Positions 18,073 to 25,831 of a DNA stretch of 64,000 bases are shown here, piece after piece. Below the pieces are notes generated by a model. That model saw only the letters and a program-made list of their open reading frames with translations. It was not told the origin of the DNA and searched no databases. This stretch comes from Salsipaludibacter albus (GTDB lineage Bacteria > Actinomycetota > Nitriliruptoria > Nitriliruptorales > Nitriliruptoraceae). The stretch lies in assembly GCF_019798055.1 (NCBI RefSeq), contig NZ_JAHOPH010000011.1:1-64000 (forward strand), given 5' to 3'. Made by a program: the position numbers and the translations under genes. Within the stretch, counting starts at the first letter, position 1. Each line of letters opens with the position of its first letter.

Positions 18073-18705
18073 ATGACCGGACACGAGGACCGCACCCTGA
18101 CGCGCCGCGAGCTCGTGGCCGTCATCCTGCTGTCGGTCACCGCCATCCTCACGGCATGGTCGGGCTTCGAGTCCAGCAAGTGGAGCGGCGAGATGTCGAT
18201 CGCCTTCTCGCGCGCCTCGACCCAGCGGATCGAGGCCGCCCGCGACATGGGGGAGGCCAACGCGGCCCGCCAGTTCGACCTCACCATCTTCAGCGCGTAC
18301 GTGCAGGCACGGGGCGCCGGCGAGGATGACGTGGTCGCGTTCATCGAGGACCGCTTCACGGACCACTTCCGGGTCGCGTACGACGCATGGCTGGAACTGG
18401 ACCCGCTCGAGAACCCGGATGCCCCGGCCGGCCCGTTCGCGATGCCGGAGTACCGAGTTCCGGGCGAGGCAGACGCGGCGAGTGCGGACGACCGGGCGGA
18501 CGCGCTGTTCGCGACGGCCCTGGAGAACAACGCCCGCGGCGACCGCTACACCCTCCTGACCGTGCTCTTCGCGCTCGTGCTGTTCTTCGCAGCCGTGTCC
18601 GGGCGGCTCGACTCGCACGTGGCTGGCTGGGTCGTGCTCGGACTCGCGGGCGCGTTGCTGCTCACCGGCATCGGGTTCCTGATCTCGTTCCCCGTGATCA
18701 TCTGA
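18073..18705 (+). CDS. DUF4337-like membrane protein
   Basis: 210 residues. One N-terminal hydrophobic helix ([17 protein letters not shown]) is followed by [20 protein letters not shown], a helical soluble region, and two C-terminal membrane helices ([17 protein letters not shown] and [20 protein letters not shown]). This layout and the WxxF/WSGExxxxFSxAS stretch resemble DUF4337 proteins. The role is unknown. It is transcribed alone from a leaderless promoter, divergent from the membrane-anchored protein. Confidence 0.7.
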   Translation: MTGHEDRTLTRRELVAVILLSVTAILTAWSGFESSKWSGEMSIAFSRASTQRIEAARDMGEANAARQFDLTIFSAYVQARGAGEDDVVAFIEDRFTDHFRVAYDAWLELDPLENPDAPAGPFAMPEYRVPGEADAASADDRADALFATALENNARGDRYTLLTVLFALVLFFAAVSGRLDSHVAGWVVLGLAGALLLTGIGFLISFPVII

Positions 18706-18785
18706 CCCGGCACCGTCGGTCCCGGATCCGTCGCGGACGCGGTCGGACGGGACGATCGGGGCCCGATCGGGCCCGGACGGCGGAC

Positions 18786-18791
18786 TACGCT
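18786..18791 (+). promoter_or_regulatory. -10 element TACGCT for the B12-binding protein and sucCD
   Basis: TACGCT predicts a start near 18798 and a leader of about 47 bases, with AGGAG 8 bases before the ATG at 18845. No separate strong promoter was seen before sucC, so the three genes may be one transcript. Confidence 0.4.
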
Positions 18792-18844
18792 GGGAGGTCG
18801 CGGCCCACGACGACGTGGTCCGGGTCGTCGACAGGAGTGCAGAC

Positions 18845-19246
18845 ATGGCGATCCGGATCATCGTGGCCAAGCCGGGACTGGACGGGCACGACCGTGGCGC
18901 GAAGGTCGTGGCCCGGGCGCTGCGCGATGCCGGCTGCGAAGTCATCTACACCGGCCTGCACCAGACCCCGTCCCAGATCGTCGCCGCGGCGATCCAGGAG
19001 GACGCCCAGGCGATCGGCCTGTCGATCCACTCCGGGGCGCACATGACGTTGTTCCCCAAGGTGGTCGACCTGCTCGCCGACGAGGGTGCCTCCGACATCG
19101 TCGTGTTCGGCGGCGGGATCGTCCCCGACGCCGACATCCCGTTGCTCAAGGAGCAGGGTGTCGCCGAGATCTTCACGCCGGGCACGCCCATGAAGACGAT
19201 CACCGACTGGGTGCTGGACACCATCCCCGAGTCGGCCAGGGCCTGA
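18845..19246 (+). CDS. stand-alone cobalamin-binding subunit of a methylmalonyl-CoA mutase-type enzyme
   Basis: 133 residues equal to the C-terminal B12 domain of acyl-CoA mutases. [18 protein letters not shown] holds the DxHxxG lower-ligand motif (His coordinates cobalt), followed by LSIHSGAH (SxL-type loop) and [21 protein letters not shown] (the second Gly-rich loop). The catalytic TIM barrel is absent, so it must pair with a large subunit encoded elsewhere or act as a B12 carrier. It lies 72 bases upstream of sucC, fitting a route that yields succinyl-CoA. The chosen ATG follows AGGAG. Confidence 0.88.
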   Translation: MAIRIIVAKPGLDGHDRGAKVVARALRDAGCEVIYTGLHQTPSQIVAAAIQEDAQAIGLSIHSGAHMTLFPKVVDLLADEGASDIVVFGGGIVPDADIPLLKEQGVAEIFTPGTPMKTITDWVLDTIPESARA

Positions 19247-19318
19247 CCCACGTCCGCGGCGCGTCGTCGCCCACCTCGCCACGCCATCCTCGAACTTCGT
19301 CACCACAAGGACACCTGC

Positions 19319-20482
19319 ATGGACCTCGTCGAGTACCAGGGAAAGCAACTGTTCGGTCGCAACGGCGTTGCCGTCCCACCGCCGGGCCGGGTCTGCACCA
19401 CGGTCGACGAGGTCGCCGCCGCGGCCGAGGAGCTCGGGCCGGTGACGGTCGTGAAGTCCCAGGTCAAGACCGGCGGACGTGGCAAGGCGGGTGGCGTGAA
19501 GGTCGCCCCGACCCCCGCGGAGGCCGTCGCGGCGGCCGAGTCGATCTTCGGGCTGGACATCAAGGGCCACACGGTCAACGTGATCTACGTCGAGCCGGCC
19601 AGCGACATCGCCGAGGAGTACTACCTGTCGATCATGCACGACCGGGTCGGCAAGGGCTACCTCGTCATCGCCTCGCGCGAGGGTGGCGTCGACATCGAGG
19701 AGGTCAACCGCACCGACCCGGACGCGGTGGTCAAGCAGCCGCTGCTGCCCTCCGAGACCGCCGACGGACTGCCGGTCGACACGGCACGCGACATCATCAC
19801 GCGGGCCAACTTCCCGGCCGAGGTCGTGGACGCGGCTGCCGACCTGCTCGTGGCACTGTTCGGGGCGATGGTCGCCGAGGACGCCACGCTGGTCGAGATC
19901 AACCCGCTGGTGCGCACCACCGACGACCGGGTGATCGCCCTGGACAGCAAGGTCACCCTCGACGCCAACGCAGCGTTCCGCCACGACGGCTACGCCGAGT
20001 GGGAGGTCGAGGGTCTCGAGGCCAGCGACCCACTGGAGGCCAAGGCCAAGGAGGAGGGCATCCAGTACGTCAAGCTGGACGGCTCCGTCGGCGTGCTCGG
20101 CAACGGCGCCGGGCTGGTCATGGCGACCCTGGACGTGGTGGCCCAGGCCGGTGGCAAGGCGGCCGACTTCCTGGACATCGGCGGGGGCGCCTCGGCCGAC
20201 GTCATGGCCGAGTCGCTGGCGCTCGTCCTGTCGGACCCCCAGGTGAAGTCGGTCTTCGTCAACGTCTTCGGCGGGATCACGCGTGGCGAGGACGTCGCCA
20301 ACGGGATCCTCGAGGCGTGCGATCGCCTGGGGGAGTTCCCGCAGAAGCTGGTCGTGCGACTGGACGGCACCAACGCCGAGCAGGGCCGTGCCATCCTCAC
20401 CGAGGCCGCACACCCCAGCGTGGTCTCCGCGGCCACCATGTCCGAGGCCGCCGAGAAGGCCGTCGAGCTGGCCGGCGCCTGA
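19319..20482 (+). CDS. sucC: succinyl-CoA synthetase (ADP-forming), beta subunit
   Basis: With sucD it converts succinyl-CoA and ADP or GDP to succinate, CoA and ATP/GTP in the TCA cycle. The 387-residue protein has the ATP-grasp start MDLVEYQGKQLFGRNGVAVP, the Lys/Gly-rich loop VKSQVKTGGRGKAGGVK, and Mg-binding EINPL. The C-terminal CoA-ligase part reads LGNGAGLVMATLDVV and VNVFGGITRGEDVA. AAGGA lies 8 bases before the ATG. sucD follows after 42 bases. Confidence 0.96.
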   Translation: MDLVEYQGKQLFGRNGVAVPPPGRVCTTVDEVAAAAEELGPVTVVKSQVKTGGRGKAGGVKVAPTPAEAVAAAESIFGLDIKGHTVNVIYVEPASDIAEEYYLSIMHDRVGKGYLVIASREGGVDIEEVNRTDPDAVVKQPLLPSETADGLPVDTARDIITRANFPAEVVDAAADLLVALFGAMVAEDATLVEINPLVRTTDDRVIALDSKVTLDANAAFRHDGYAEWEVEGLEASDPLEAKAKEEGIQYVKLDGSVGVLGNGAGLVMATLDVVAQAGGKAADFLDIGGGASADVMAESLALVLSDPQVKSVFVNVFGGITRGEDVANGILEACDRLGEFPQKLVVRLDGTNAEQGRAILTEAAHPSVVSAATMSEAAEKAVELAGA

Positions 20483-20524
20483 TCCGGCGCACGCGCCCCC
20501 AACCTCTCCACGAAAGTTCCACAC

Positions 20525-21412
20525 ATGTCGATCTTCATCGATGAGCAGACCAAGGTGGTCGTGCAGGGCATCGGCTCGCAGGGCACCTTCCACGCGAAGC
20601 GCAACCTCGACTACGGCACCGCCGTCGTGGCCGGCACGCACCCGAAGAAGGGCGGGACGACCTGGGAGGAGCTGGACCTCCCCGTCTTCGCGACGGTGGA
20701 GGAGGCGATCGCCGAGACCGGTGCCAACACCTCGCTGGTGATGGTGCCCGCGCCGTTCACCAAGGACGCGATCCTGGAGGCACACGAGGCCGGGATCGAC
20801 ACGATCGTGGCCATCACCGAGGGCGTGCCGGTGCACGACATGACCGAGGTGTACGACACCGTCGTCCGTCGCGGTGGGACCCGGCTCATCGGCCCGAACT
20901 GTCCCGGGCTGATCTCGCCCGGCAAGGCCAACGTCGGCATCATCCCGGCGGACATCCCCTCGCCCGGCACGGTCGGGCTGGTCTCCCGCTCGGGGACGCT
21001 GACCTACCAGATCATGCACGAGCTGGCCCAGGCCGGCATCGGCATCTCCACGTGCGTGGGGATCGGTGGTGACCCCGTCATCGGCACCCAGTTCCTGGAC
21101 GTGATCCAGGCGTTCGCCGAGGACCCCGACACCGACGCGATCGCGTTCGTCGGCGAGATCGGTGGCTCCGAGGAGCAGAAGGCCGGCGAGTGGATCCGGG
21201 ACAACATCCCGGACACGCCCGTGGTCGGCTACATCGCCGGCTACGAGGCTCCTGCCGGCAAGCAGATGGGCCATGCGGGCGCGATCGTCAAGGAGGGCGG
21301 GCCCGGTGGCGAGTCGGCCGCCGAGAAGAAGGAGATCCTCGAGGGCATGGGCATCGCCGTCGCGCTCAACCCCTCCGAAGCGGCCCAGCTGATGATCGAG
21401 CGACTCGGCTAG
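20525..21412 (+). CDS. sucD: succinyl-CoA synthetase (ADP-forming), alpha subunit
   Basis: The CoA-binding and phosphorylatable subunit, 295 residues. It shows the Rossmann start VQGIGSQGTFHAKRNLDYG, then RLIGPNCPGLISPGKANVGIIP. The phosphohistidine loop is MGHAGAIVKEGGPGGESAAEKK, with the active-site His in GHAGA. Length is normal. It is co-transcribed with sucC and probably the B12 protein. The 6C-like RNA ends convergently downstream. Confidence 0.96.
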   Translation: MSIFIDEQTKVVVQGIGSQGTFHAKRNLDYGTAVVAGTHPKKGGTTWEELDLPVFATVEEAIAETGANTSLVMVPAPFTKDAILEAHEAGIDTIVAITEGVPVHDMTEVYDTVVRRGGTRLIGPNCPGLISPGKANVGIIPADIPSPGTVGLVSRSGTLTYQIMHELAQAGIGISTCVGIGGDPVIGTQFLDVIQAFAEDPDTDAIAFVGEIGGSEEQKAGEWIRDNIPDTPVVGYIAGYEAPAGKQMGHAGAIVKEGGPGGESAAEKKEILEGMGIAVALNPSEAAQLMIERLG

Positions 21413-21587
21413 GCACCTGGACCGGGCGCCTCGTCCGGGCGCTTCGTCCGGGCGCCTCGGCCACCCCCCGGCCACCCACCGCACCCCGATCGCCTCGCCG
21501 ACCGCGCAGGCCAGCACGGCCCCGCGCGGGCGTCGCACGTCCCGGCCCCGGACGGCATGCCCGACGCCGAGGAGCGGAACGTCCGGG

Positions 21588-21760
21588 CAAGAAAGAACCC
21601 CCGGCACGAAGGCCGGGGGTTCTGAAACCGGGACGCGCGGGGAACGGCGTCAACCGGCAGACGGTGCCTTTGGGGGAAGGCAGAATCCGTCTTGTTTTGC
21701 ACCTGCCGGAGGGGGAGCCGGCGTGTGTGGTGCTGGATGATCAGGGGCAGATCACCACTG
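21588..21760 (-). ncRNA. 6C-like small RNA
   Basis: A non-coding reverse-strand transcript of about 170 bases, inferred from promoter, structure and terminator. After a -10 TACAGT (reverse, 21767-21772) it has a single-stranded pyrimidine/purine segment. Two hairpins with C-rich loops follow: the stem at 21705-21722 with loop CTCCCCCT, and a two-part stem at 21659-21692 with loop CCCCCA. A rho-independent terminator at 21594-21623 ends it. Paired hairpins with C-tract loops are the hallmark of the actinobacterial 6C RNA, although here the tracts are five rather than six Cs. Local codon-like triplets are T-rich, unlike coding genes here. In streptomycetes and mycobacteria 6C RNA affects growth and development; the function here is by analogy. 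Confidence 0.6.
21594..21623 (-). terminator. rho-independent terminator of the 6C-like RNA
   Basis: A perfect 12-bp stem (21594-21605 with 21612-21623) and a 6-base loop that reads CTTCGT on the minus strand (contains UUCG). On the minus strand it is followed by TTCTTG-rich bases, so it terminates the RNA; on the plus strand it may also end the sucCD transcript. Confidence 0.75.
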
Positions 21761-21766
21761 GCACTG

Positions 21767-21772
21767 ACTGTA
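21767..21772 (-). promoter_or_regulatory. -10 element TACAGT of the 6C-like RNA
   Basis: Reverse-strand TACAGT, with only a weak -35 candidate (GGTGCA, about 17 bases away). The inverted repeats at 21794-21831 overlap or abut the -35 position. Confidence 0.5.
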
Positions 21773-21793
21773 GCAGACAGCACGACGGTTGCA

Positions 21794-21831
21794 CCACCGT
21801 GTTAGCACGGTGGGACCGTCCGATCGGACGG
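21794..21831. promoter_or_regulatory. two adjacent perfect palindromes upstream of the 6C-like RNA promoter
   Basis: CCACCGTG (21794-21801) and CACGGTGG (21806-21813) form an 8-bp stem with a TTAG loop. Two bases later the 16-base palindrome CCGTCCGATCGGACGG occupies 21816-21831. They are placed as operators would be, across and just beyond the -35 region of the small RNA. No regulator is known to me for these sequences. Around them, 21413-21593 and 21832-22091 hold no gene that I can support. Confidence 0.5.
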
Positions 21832-22091
21832 CCTAACCACCTGTTTCCATGTGCACTCGTTGTCTTCCGCGACCCTCCCGTACGGCATTGGGCCCGGGTG
21901 CTGACGAATCCCCCGGGCGACGACCGCACGACGCCGGGGGAGCGTGCGCGATCGGCCCGTCGGGGACGGGTGCGACCGGCTCCGACGGCCCGTTGTCCTC
22001 GGCGGGCTGGCGGCGGTGGACCACCGACCGGCACACTGCGGACACGCGATCGTCCCGGACGGGCGGTCCGACGCGCAACCCCGGAGCCCCG

Positions 22092-22889
22092 ATGCCTTCC
22101 AGCACCGCGACCGCCCGACTCGACGCCATTCGCGAGGCAGCCGGCGTGGTGCCACTCGAGACGGTGGAGATCGAGGCCCACGTCCGGCGCTTCGGCACGG
22201 CCTACCTCGACCAGGTCCGCCCGCGATCGGTCGTTCGTCACCTGCTGATGCTGCGGCGTCCACCGCGCCCCGGGGAGGTCGCGTCGCGCGTGACCCCGTT
22301 GCCGACGGACGACGACCGACGCCGGGAGCTCGACGTCGTGACCATCGACACCCCGGGTCTCCTGTCGCGGATCTGCGGTGTCGTGTCGCTGGCCGGTGGC
22401 CAGGTCGTGCGCGCCGACGCCCACACGACCGACGACGGCGTGGCCGTCGACACCGTGGAGGTGGAGTCGCCCCGGGGCGTGCTCACCAGCTGGTGGGCCG
22501 GCTTCGAGGGCGACCTCGTCGACGCCGTCGCGGGCCGGGTCGCGCTGCGGGCGAGGGTCGACGTGCAGGCCCGGGAGGTCGGTGGCCCGGCCGATCGCCG
22601 CGTGGACGTGTCGGTCGTGGCGGGTGACACCGGCGACGAGGTCCACGTGCGCACGGCGGACCGGCTCGGTCTGCTGTTCGCCATCACCGACGCGCTCGCC
22701 GAGCTGCGCCTGGACATCCGGGTCGCCCGCATCGAGACCCGGGGCGGGACCGCCGACGACCGGTTCGTGGTCCGCACGGCGGCCGGGGACGCACTCGAGC
22801 CCGAGCACGTGCGACAGGTCGAGCTGGGCGTGGCCTGGGCCGTGGCGCGGCTGGGCAGTGGCGACGACCCGCTGGACCGGTCGCCCTGA
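22092..22889 (+). CDS. tandem ACT-domain protein resembling the C-terminus of GlnD
   Basis: 265 residues without the nucleotidyltransferase or HD domains of GlnD. An N-terminal helical segment is followed by two ACT-like domains. The first starts at DVVTIDTPGLLSRICGVVSLAGGQVVRADAHTTDDGVAVDTVEVES, the second at EVHVRTADRLGLLFAITDALAELRLDIRVARIETRGGTADDRFVVR. This is the text of the GlnD C-terminal sensor region, which binds glutamine. A stand-alone copy may sense an amino acid and regulate a partner. The start ATG follows GGAG by 5 bases; longer upstream frames run into the small RNA region and are not used. Confidence 0.8.
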   Translation: MPSSTATARLDAIREAAGVVPLETVEIEAHVRRFGTAYLDQVRPRSVVRHLLMLRRPPRPGEVASRVTPLPTDDDRRRELDVVTIDTPGLLSRICGVVSLAGGQVVRADAHTTDDGVAVDTVEVESPRGVLTSWWAGFEGDLVDAVAGRVALRARVDVQAREVGGPADRRVDVSVVAGDTGDEVHVRTADRLGLLFAITDALAELRLDIRVARIETRGGTADDRFVVRTAAGDALEPEHVRQVELGVAWAVARLGSGDDPLDRSP

Positions 22890-22934
22890 GCGGGGTCCGG
22901 GGCGGCCCCGAGGGCGGGCCAGCCGGGCGACGAG

Positions 22935-24323
22935 CTACATGACGCCGCCCTCGGCCATGCGGCGGTAGTCCAAGACCCGGTCGAGCAGCTCGGCGTCGAC
23001 CCCGTCGGCGATCGCGGCCTCGCGCAACGTGGTGCCGTTCTTGTGGGCCTGCTTGGCGAGCGCGGCCGACCGCTCGTAGCCGATCTCGGGCACCAGGGCC
23101 GTCACCTGCATCAGGGACTGCTCGACCAGGCGCGGACCGGCATCCGTGGCCGTGGTCCCGTCCAGGCACTTGTCGACGAACAGGTCCGCCACGCGGCCGA
23201 CCAACTCGAGTGACTCGATGACGTTGCGTGCCATCAGCGGGATCATCACGTTCAGCTCGAGCTCGCCCGACAGCCCACCCACCGTGACCGCGGCGTCGTT
23301 GCCGATCACCTGGGCGCCGACCTGGCGGACCGACTCGGGGATCACCGGGTTGACCTTGCCGGGCATGATGGACGAGCCCGGCTGGATCTCGGGCAGTTGC
23401 AGCTCGCCCAGGCCGGTGCGCGGCCCCGACGACAGCCAGCGCACGTCGTTGGCGATCTTGATCAGGCTGGTGGCGACCACCTTGAGGGCGCCGGACAGTT
23501 CGACCAGCGCGTCGCGCGAGCCCTGGGCCTCGAAGTGGTCCTCGGCCTCGCGGAAGTCGATCCCGGTGCGGTCCGAGATCAGCGCGATGACCTGCTCCGG
23601 GAAGCCGGGCGGGCAGTTCAGCCCGGTGCCGACCGCCGTGCCGCCCAGTGCCAGCTCGGTGATCGTCTCCAGGGCCCGCTCCACCCGCTGGTGGCCCAGC
23701 TCGACCTGGCGGGCGTAGCCGGCGAACTCCTGGCCAAGCGTGACGGGCGTGGCGTCCATCAGGTGCGTGCGGCCCGACTTCACGACGTCGGCGAAGTCCT
23801 CGGACCGGGCCCGCAGGCTCGCGGCCAGGCGGGCGAGCCCGGGCAGCGTGACGTCGGTCGCCGTCCGGGCGCACGCGATGTGCACGGCGGACGGGAACGA
23901 GTCGTTGGAGGACTGGGACGCGTTCACGTGGTCGTTGGGGTGGACGACGTCCGACGACAGGTCCTCGCCCAGCAGCTGCTTGGCGCGGTTGGCCAGGACC
24001 TCGTTGACGTTCATGTTGGTCGACGTGCCCGAGCCGGTCTGGAAGGTGTCCACCGGAAAGTGCTCGTCGAGCTCGCCCGCGATCACCTCGTCGGCCGCGC
24101 GTCGGATCGCGTCGGCGACGTCGGCGTCCACCACGCCGGACTCCTCGTTGGCGGTGGCCGCTGCCCACTTGATCATGGCCTGTGCGTGCACGACCGGGGC
24201 GGGCACCGGCTGGCCCGAGACCGGGAAGTTCTCCACGGCCCGCTGGGTCGACGCCCCCCACAGGGCGTCGGCGGGGATCTGCATCTCCCCCATGGTGTCG
24301 TGGGCCGTGCGGTACTCGGTCAT
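22935..24323 (-). CDS. fumC: fumarate hydratase, class II
   Basis: Interconverts fumarate and L-malate in the TCA cycle. The 462-residue protein begins MTEYRTAHDTMGEMQIPADALWGASTQRAVENFP and carries TGSGTSTNMNVNEVLANRA. SQSSNDSFP and the superfamily signature GSSIMPGKVNP mark the shared active site, and KVNP provides the catalytic loop. Length fits tetrameric class II enzymes. The ATG at 24323 has GGAG upstream. A TACCCT -10 element (reverse, 24418-24423) is divergent from the threonine ammonia-lyase promoter. Confidence 0.95.
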   Translation of the reverse strand: MTEYRTAHDTMGEMQIPADALWGASTQRAVENFPVSGQPVPAPVVHAQAMIKWAAATANEESGVVDADVADAIRRAADEVIAGELDEHFPVDTFQTGSGTSTNMNVNEVLANRAKQLLGEDLSSDVVHPNDHVNASQSSNDSFPSAVHIACARTATDVTLPGLARLAASLRARSEDFADVVKSGRTHLMDATPVTLGQEFAGYARQVELGHQRVERALETITELALGGTAVGTGLNCPPGFPEQVIALISDRTGIDFREAEDHFEAQGSRDALVELSGALKVVATSLIKIANDVRWLSSGPRTGLGELQLPEIQPGSSIMPGKVNPVIPESVRQVGAQVIGNDAAVTVGGLSGELELNVMIPLMARNVIESLELVGRVADLFVDKCLDGTTATDAGPRLVEQSLMQVTALVPEIGYERSAALAKQAHKNGTTLREAAIADGVDAELLDRVLDYRRMAEGGVM

Positions 24324-24417
24324 CGGTGGTCTCCAGACAGGGCCGTGGGAGCACGCTCGCGTCGTCGACAACGTTCGGCTCGATGCCGGGTTGCCGTCGT
24401 CGAGCGGCCCGGTCGAG

Positions 24418-24423
24418 GGTAGT
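24418..24423 (-). promoter_or_regulatory. -10 element TACCCT for fumC
   Basis: Reverse-strand TACCCT would give a leader of about 85-90 bases before the fumC start and is spaced 25 bases from the plus-strand ilvA-type promoter. Confidence 0.4.
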
Positions 24424-24447
24424 GCTCGTCGCCGCCCGGCAGCCTCC

Positions 24448-24453
24448 TACCAT
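24448..24453 (+). promoter_or_regulatory. leaderless -10 element TACCAT for the threonine ammonia-lyase gene
   Basis: TACCAT ends exactly 6 bases before the GTG at 24460, so the message is predicted to begin with its start codon. Confidence 0.5.
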
Positions 24454-24459
24454 CGACGC

Positions 24460-25779
24460 GTGCCCGGGGACGACGACGTCCCCGACCCGTCCCGCACCGA
24501 CACCGCCCCCGCCGCACTCGCTCGCACTCGTGTCGGCCGCCGGACACGCCCCCCGGACGTCGGGAGTCTCGTGGAACTGGTCACCGCCGCCGACGTCGAC
24601 GAGGCTGCCGGCGTGCTCGACGGGGTCGTCGATCTGACGCCGCTCCAGGGCTCCCGGGCGCTCGCCGCCCACGTCGGCCAGCAGGTCCTGTTGAAGTGCG
24701 AGAACCTGCAGCGGACGGGATCGTTCAAGCTGCGCGGTGCCTACCACCGCATCCATCGGCTCGACGACGAGCAGCGGGCTCGTGGCGTCGTGTGTGCCTC
24801 GGCCGGCAACCACGCCCAGGGAGTCGCACTGGGGGCCAGCATGCAGGGGGTCGACGCGACCGTCTTCATGCCGGAGCAGGCGCCCCTGCCGAAGGTCGAG
24901 GCCACCCGTGGCTACGGCGCGACCGTCGTCGCCGAGGGCAACTCCTTCGACGAGGTCCTCGAACGCGCGATGGCCTTCACCGAGGAACAGGGTCGCGTGT
25001 TCGTCCACCCCTTCGACCATCCGGACATCATTGCCGGCCAGGGCACGCTCGGGCGCGAGCTGCTGGACCAGGACGCTCGGTTCACGACCGTGGTGGTGCC
25101 CATCGGCGGCGGTGGGCTGGTCTCCGGGGTCGCCGTGGCGATCAAGGCAGCACGTCCCGACGTGCGCATCGTCGGCGTCCAGGCCGCCGGCTGCGCCCCC
25201 GTGGCACCGTCCCTGGCCGCCGGTGAGCCGGTCCCGGCGCCCAGCGTCGACACCATCGCGGACGGGATCGCGGTCAAGCAGCCGGGCCGGCTCACCCTGG
25301 CCCACATCGATGCCCTGGTGGACGACGTGGTGACGGTCGACGACCAGGCGATCGCCCGGGCACTGACCCTCCTGCTGGAACGGGCCAAGCTGGTCTGTGA
25401 ACCCTCCGGGGCCGTCGGGGTGGCCGCGCTGATCGAGGGACTGGTGGAGGTCGACGGTCCCGTCGTGGCGATCCTCTCCGGGGGCAACATCGACCCCATG
25501 ATGCTCGACCACCTGGTGCGGTCCGGCCTGGCCGAGGAGGGACGCCACGTCACCCTGCACACCCGGATCGCGGATCGCCCGGGCGCGCTCGCGGCCTTCC
25601 TCGAGGTCCTGGCCGAGTTGCGGGCCAACGTCGTCGGCGTGGAGCACCAGCGGTTCGGTCGCCGACTGCGGATCGGGCAGGTCGACGTCGTGGTCGAGCT
25701 GGAGGCGCGTGGCGAGCCCCACATCGAGGAGCTGGTGAGCCAGTTGCGCGAGCGTGGCCACGTCGTCACGCGGGTGTGA
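24460..25779 (+). CDS. ilvA: threonine ammonia-lyase (threonine dehydratase) with C-terminal ACT domain
   Basis: A PLP enzyme that deaminates threonine (or serine) to 2-oxobutyrate, for isoleucine synthesis or catabolism. The 439-residue protein has the PLP Lys in GSFKLRGAYHRI (about residue 90), ASAGNHAQGVAL, and the phosphate-binding GGGGLVSGVA. FMPEQAPLPKVEATRGYGA is the substrate loop. The C-terminal ACT domain starts at HTRIADRPGALAAFLEVLAELRANV. The catabolic-type TdcB-like form, with one ACT domain, fits the length. The leaderless GTG start is fixed by the -10 element. Longer frames upstream overlap fumC and are not used. Confidence 0.93.
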   Translation: MPGDDDVPDPSRTDTAPAALARTRVGRRTRPPDVGSLVELVTAADVDEAAGVLDGVVDLTPLQGSRALAAHVGQQVLLKCENLQRTGSFKLRGAYHRIHRLDDEQRARGVVCASAGNHAQGVALGASMQGVDATVFMPEQAPLPKVEATRGYGATVVAEGNSFDEVLERAMAFTEEQGRVFVHPFDHPDIIAGQGTLGRELLDQDARFTTVVVPIGGGGLVSGVAVAIKAARPDVRIVGVQAAGCAPVAPSLAAGEPVPAPSVDTIADGIAVKQPGRLTLAHIDALVDDVVTVDDQAIARALTLLLERAKLVCEPSGAVGVAALIEGLVEVDGPVVAILSGGNIDPMMLDHLVRSGLAEEGRHVTLHTRIADRPGALAAFLEVLAELRANVVGVEHQRFGRRLRIGQVDVVVELEARGEPHIEELVSQLRERGHVVTRV

Positions 25780-25787
25780 ATCGGTCA

Positions 25788-25793
25788 TACCCT
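25788..25793 (+). promoter_or_regulatory. -10 element TACCCT for the Pro-rich membrane protein
   Basis: TACCCT predicts transcription from about 25800, with a 30-base leader containing GGAGAGGG before the GTG at 25832. Confidence 0.4.
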
Positions 25794-25831
25794 CGGCCTC
25801 GCCGTCCACCTCGTCGACCGGAGAGGGACCC

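Noticed and set aside
21602-21831. SRP RNA, RNase P RNA, tmRNA or a CIRCE element
   Set aside because: No GGAAGG-type SRP core, RNase P or tmRNA landmarks were found. TTAGCAC occurs but without the complementary GAGTGCTAA arm of CIRCE.
21190-22248. Plus-strand protein across the 6C-like region
   Set aside because: The frame overlaps sucD out of frame, uses T- and A-ending codons in the 21640-21840 part unlike genes here, and the hairpins and terminator explain the sequence better.
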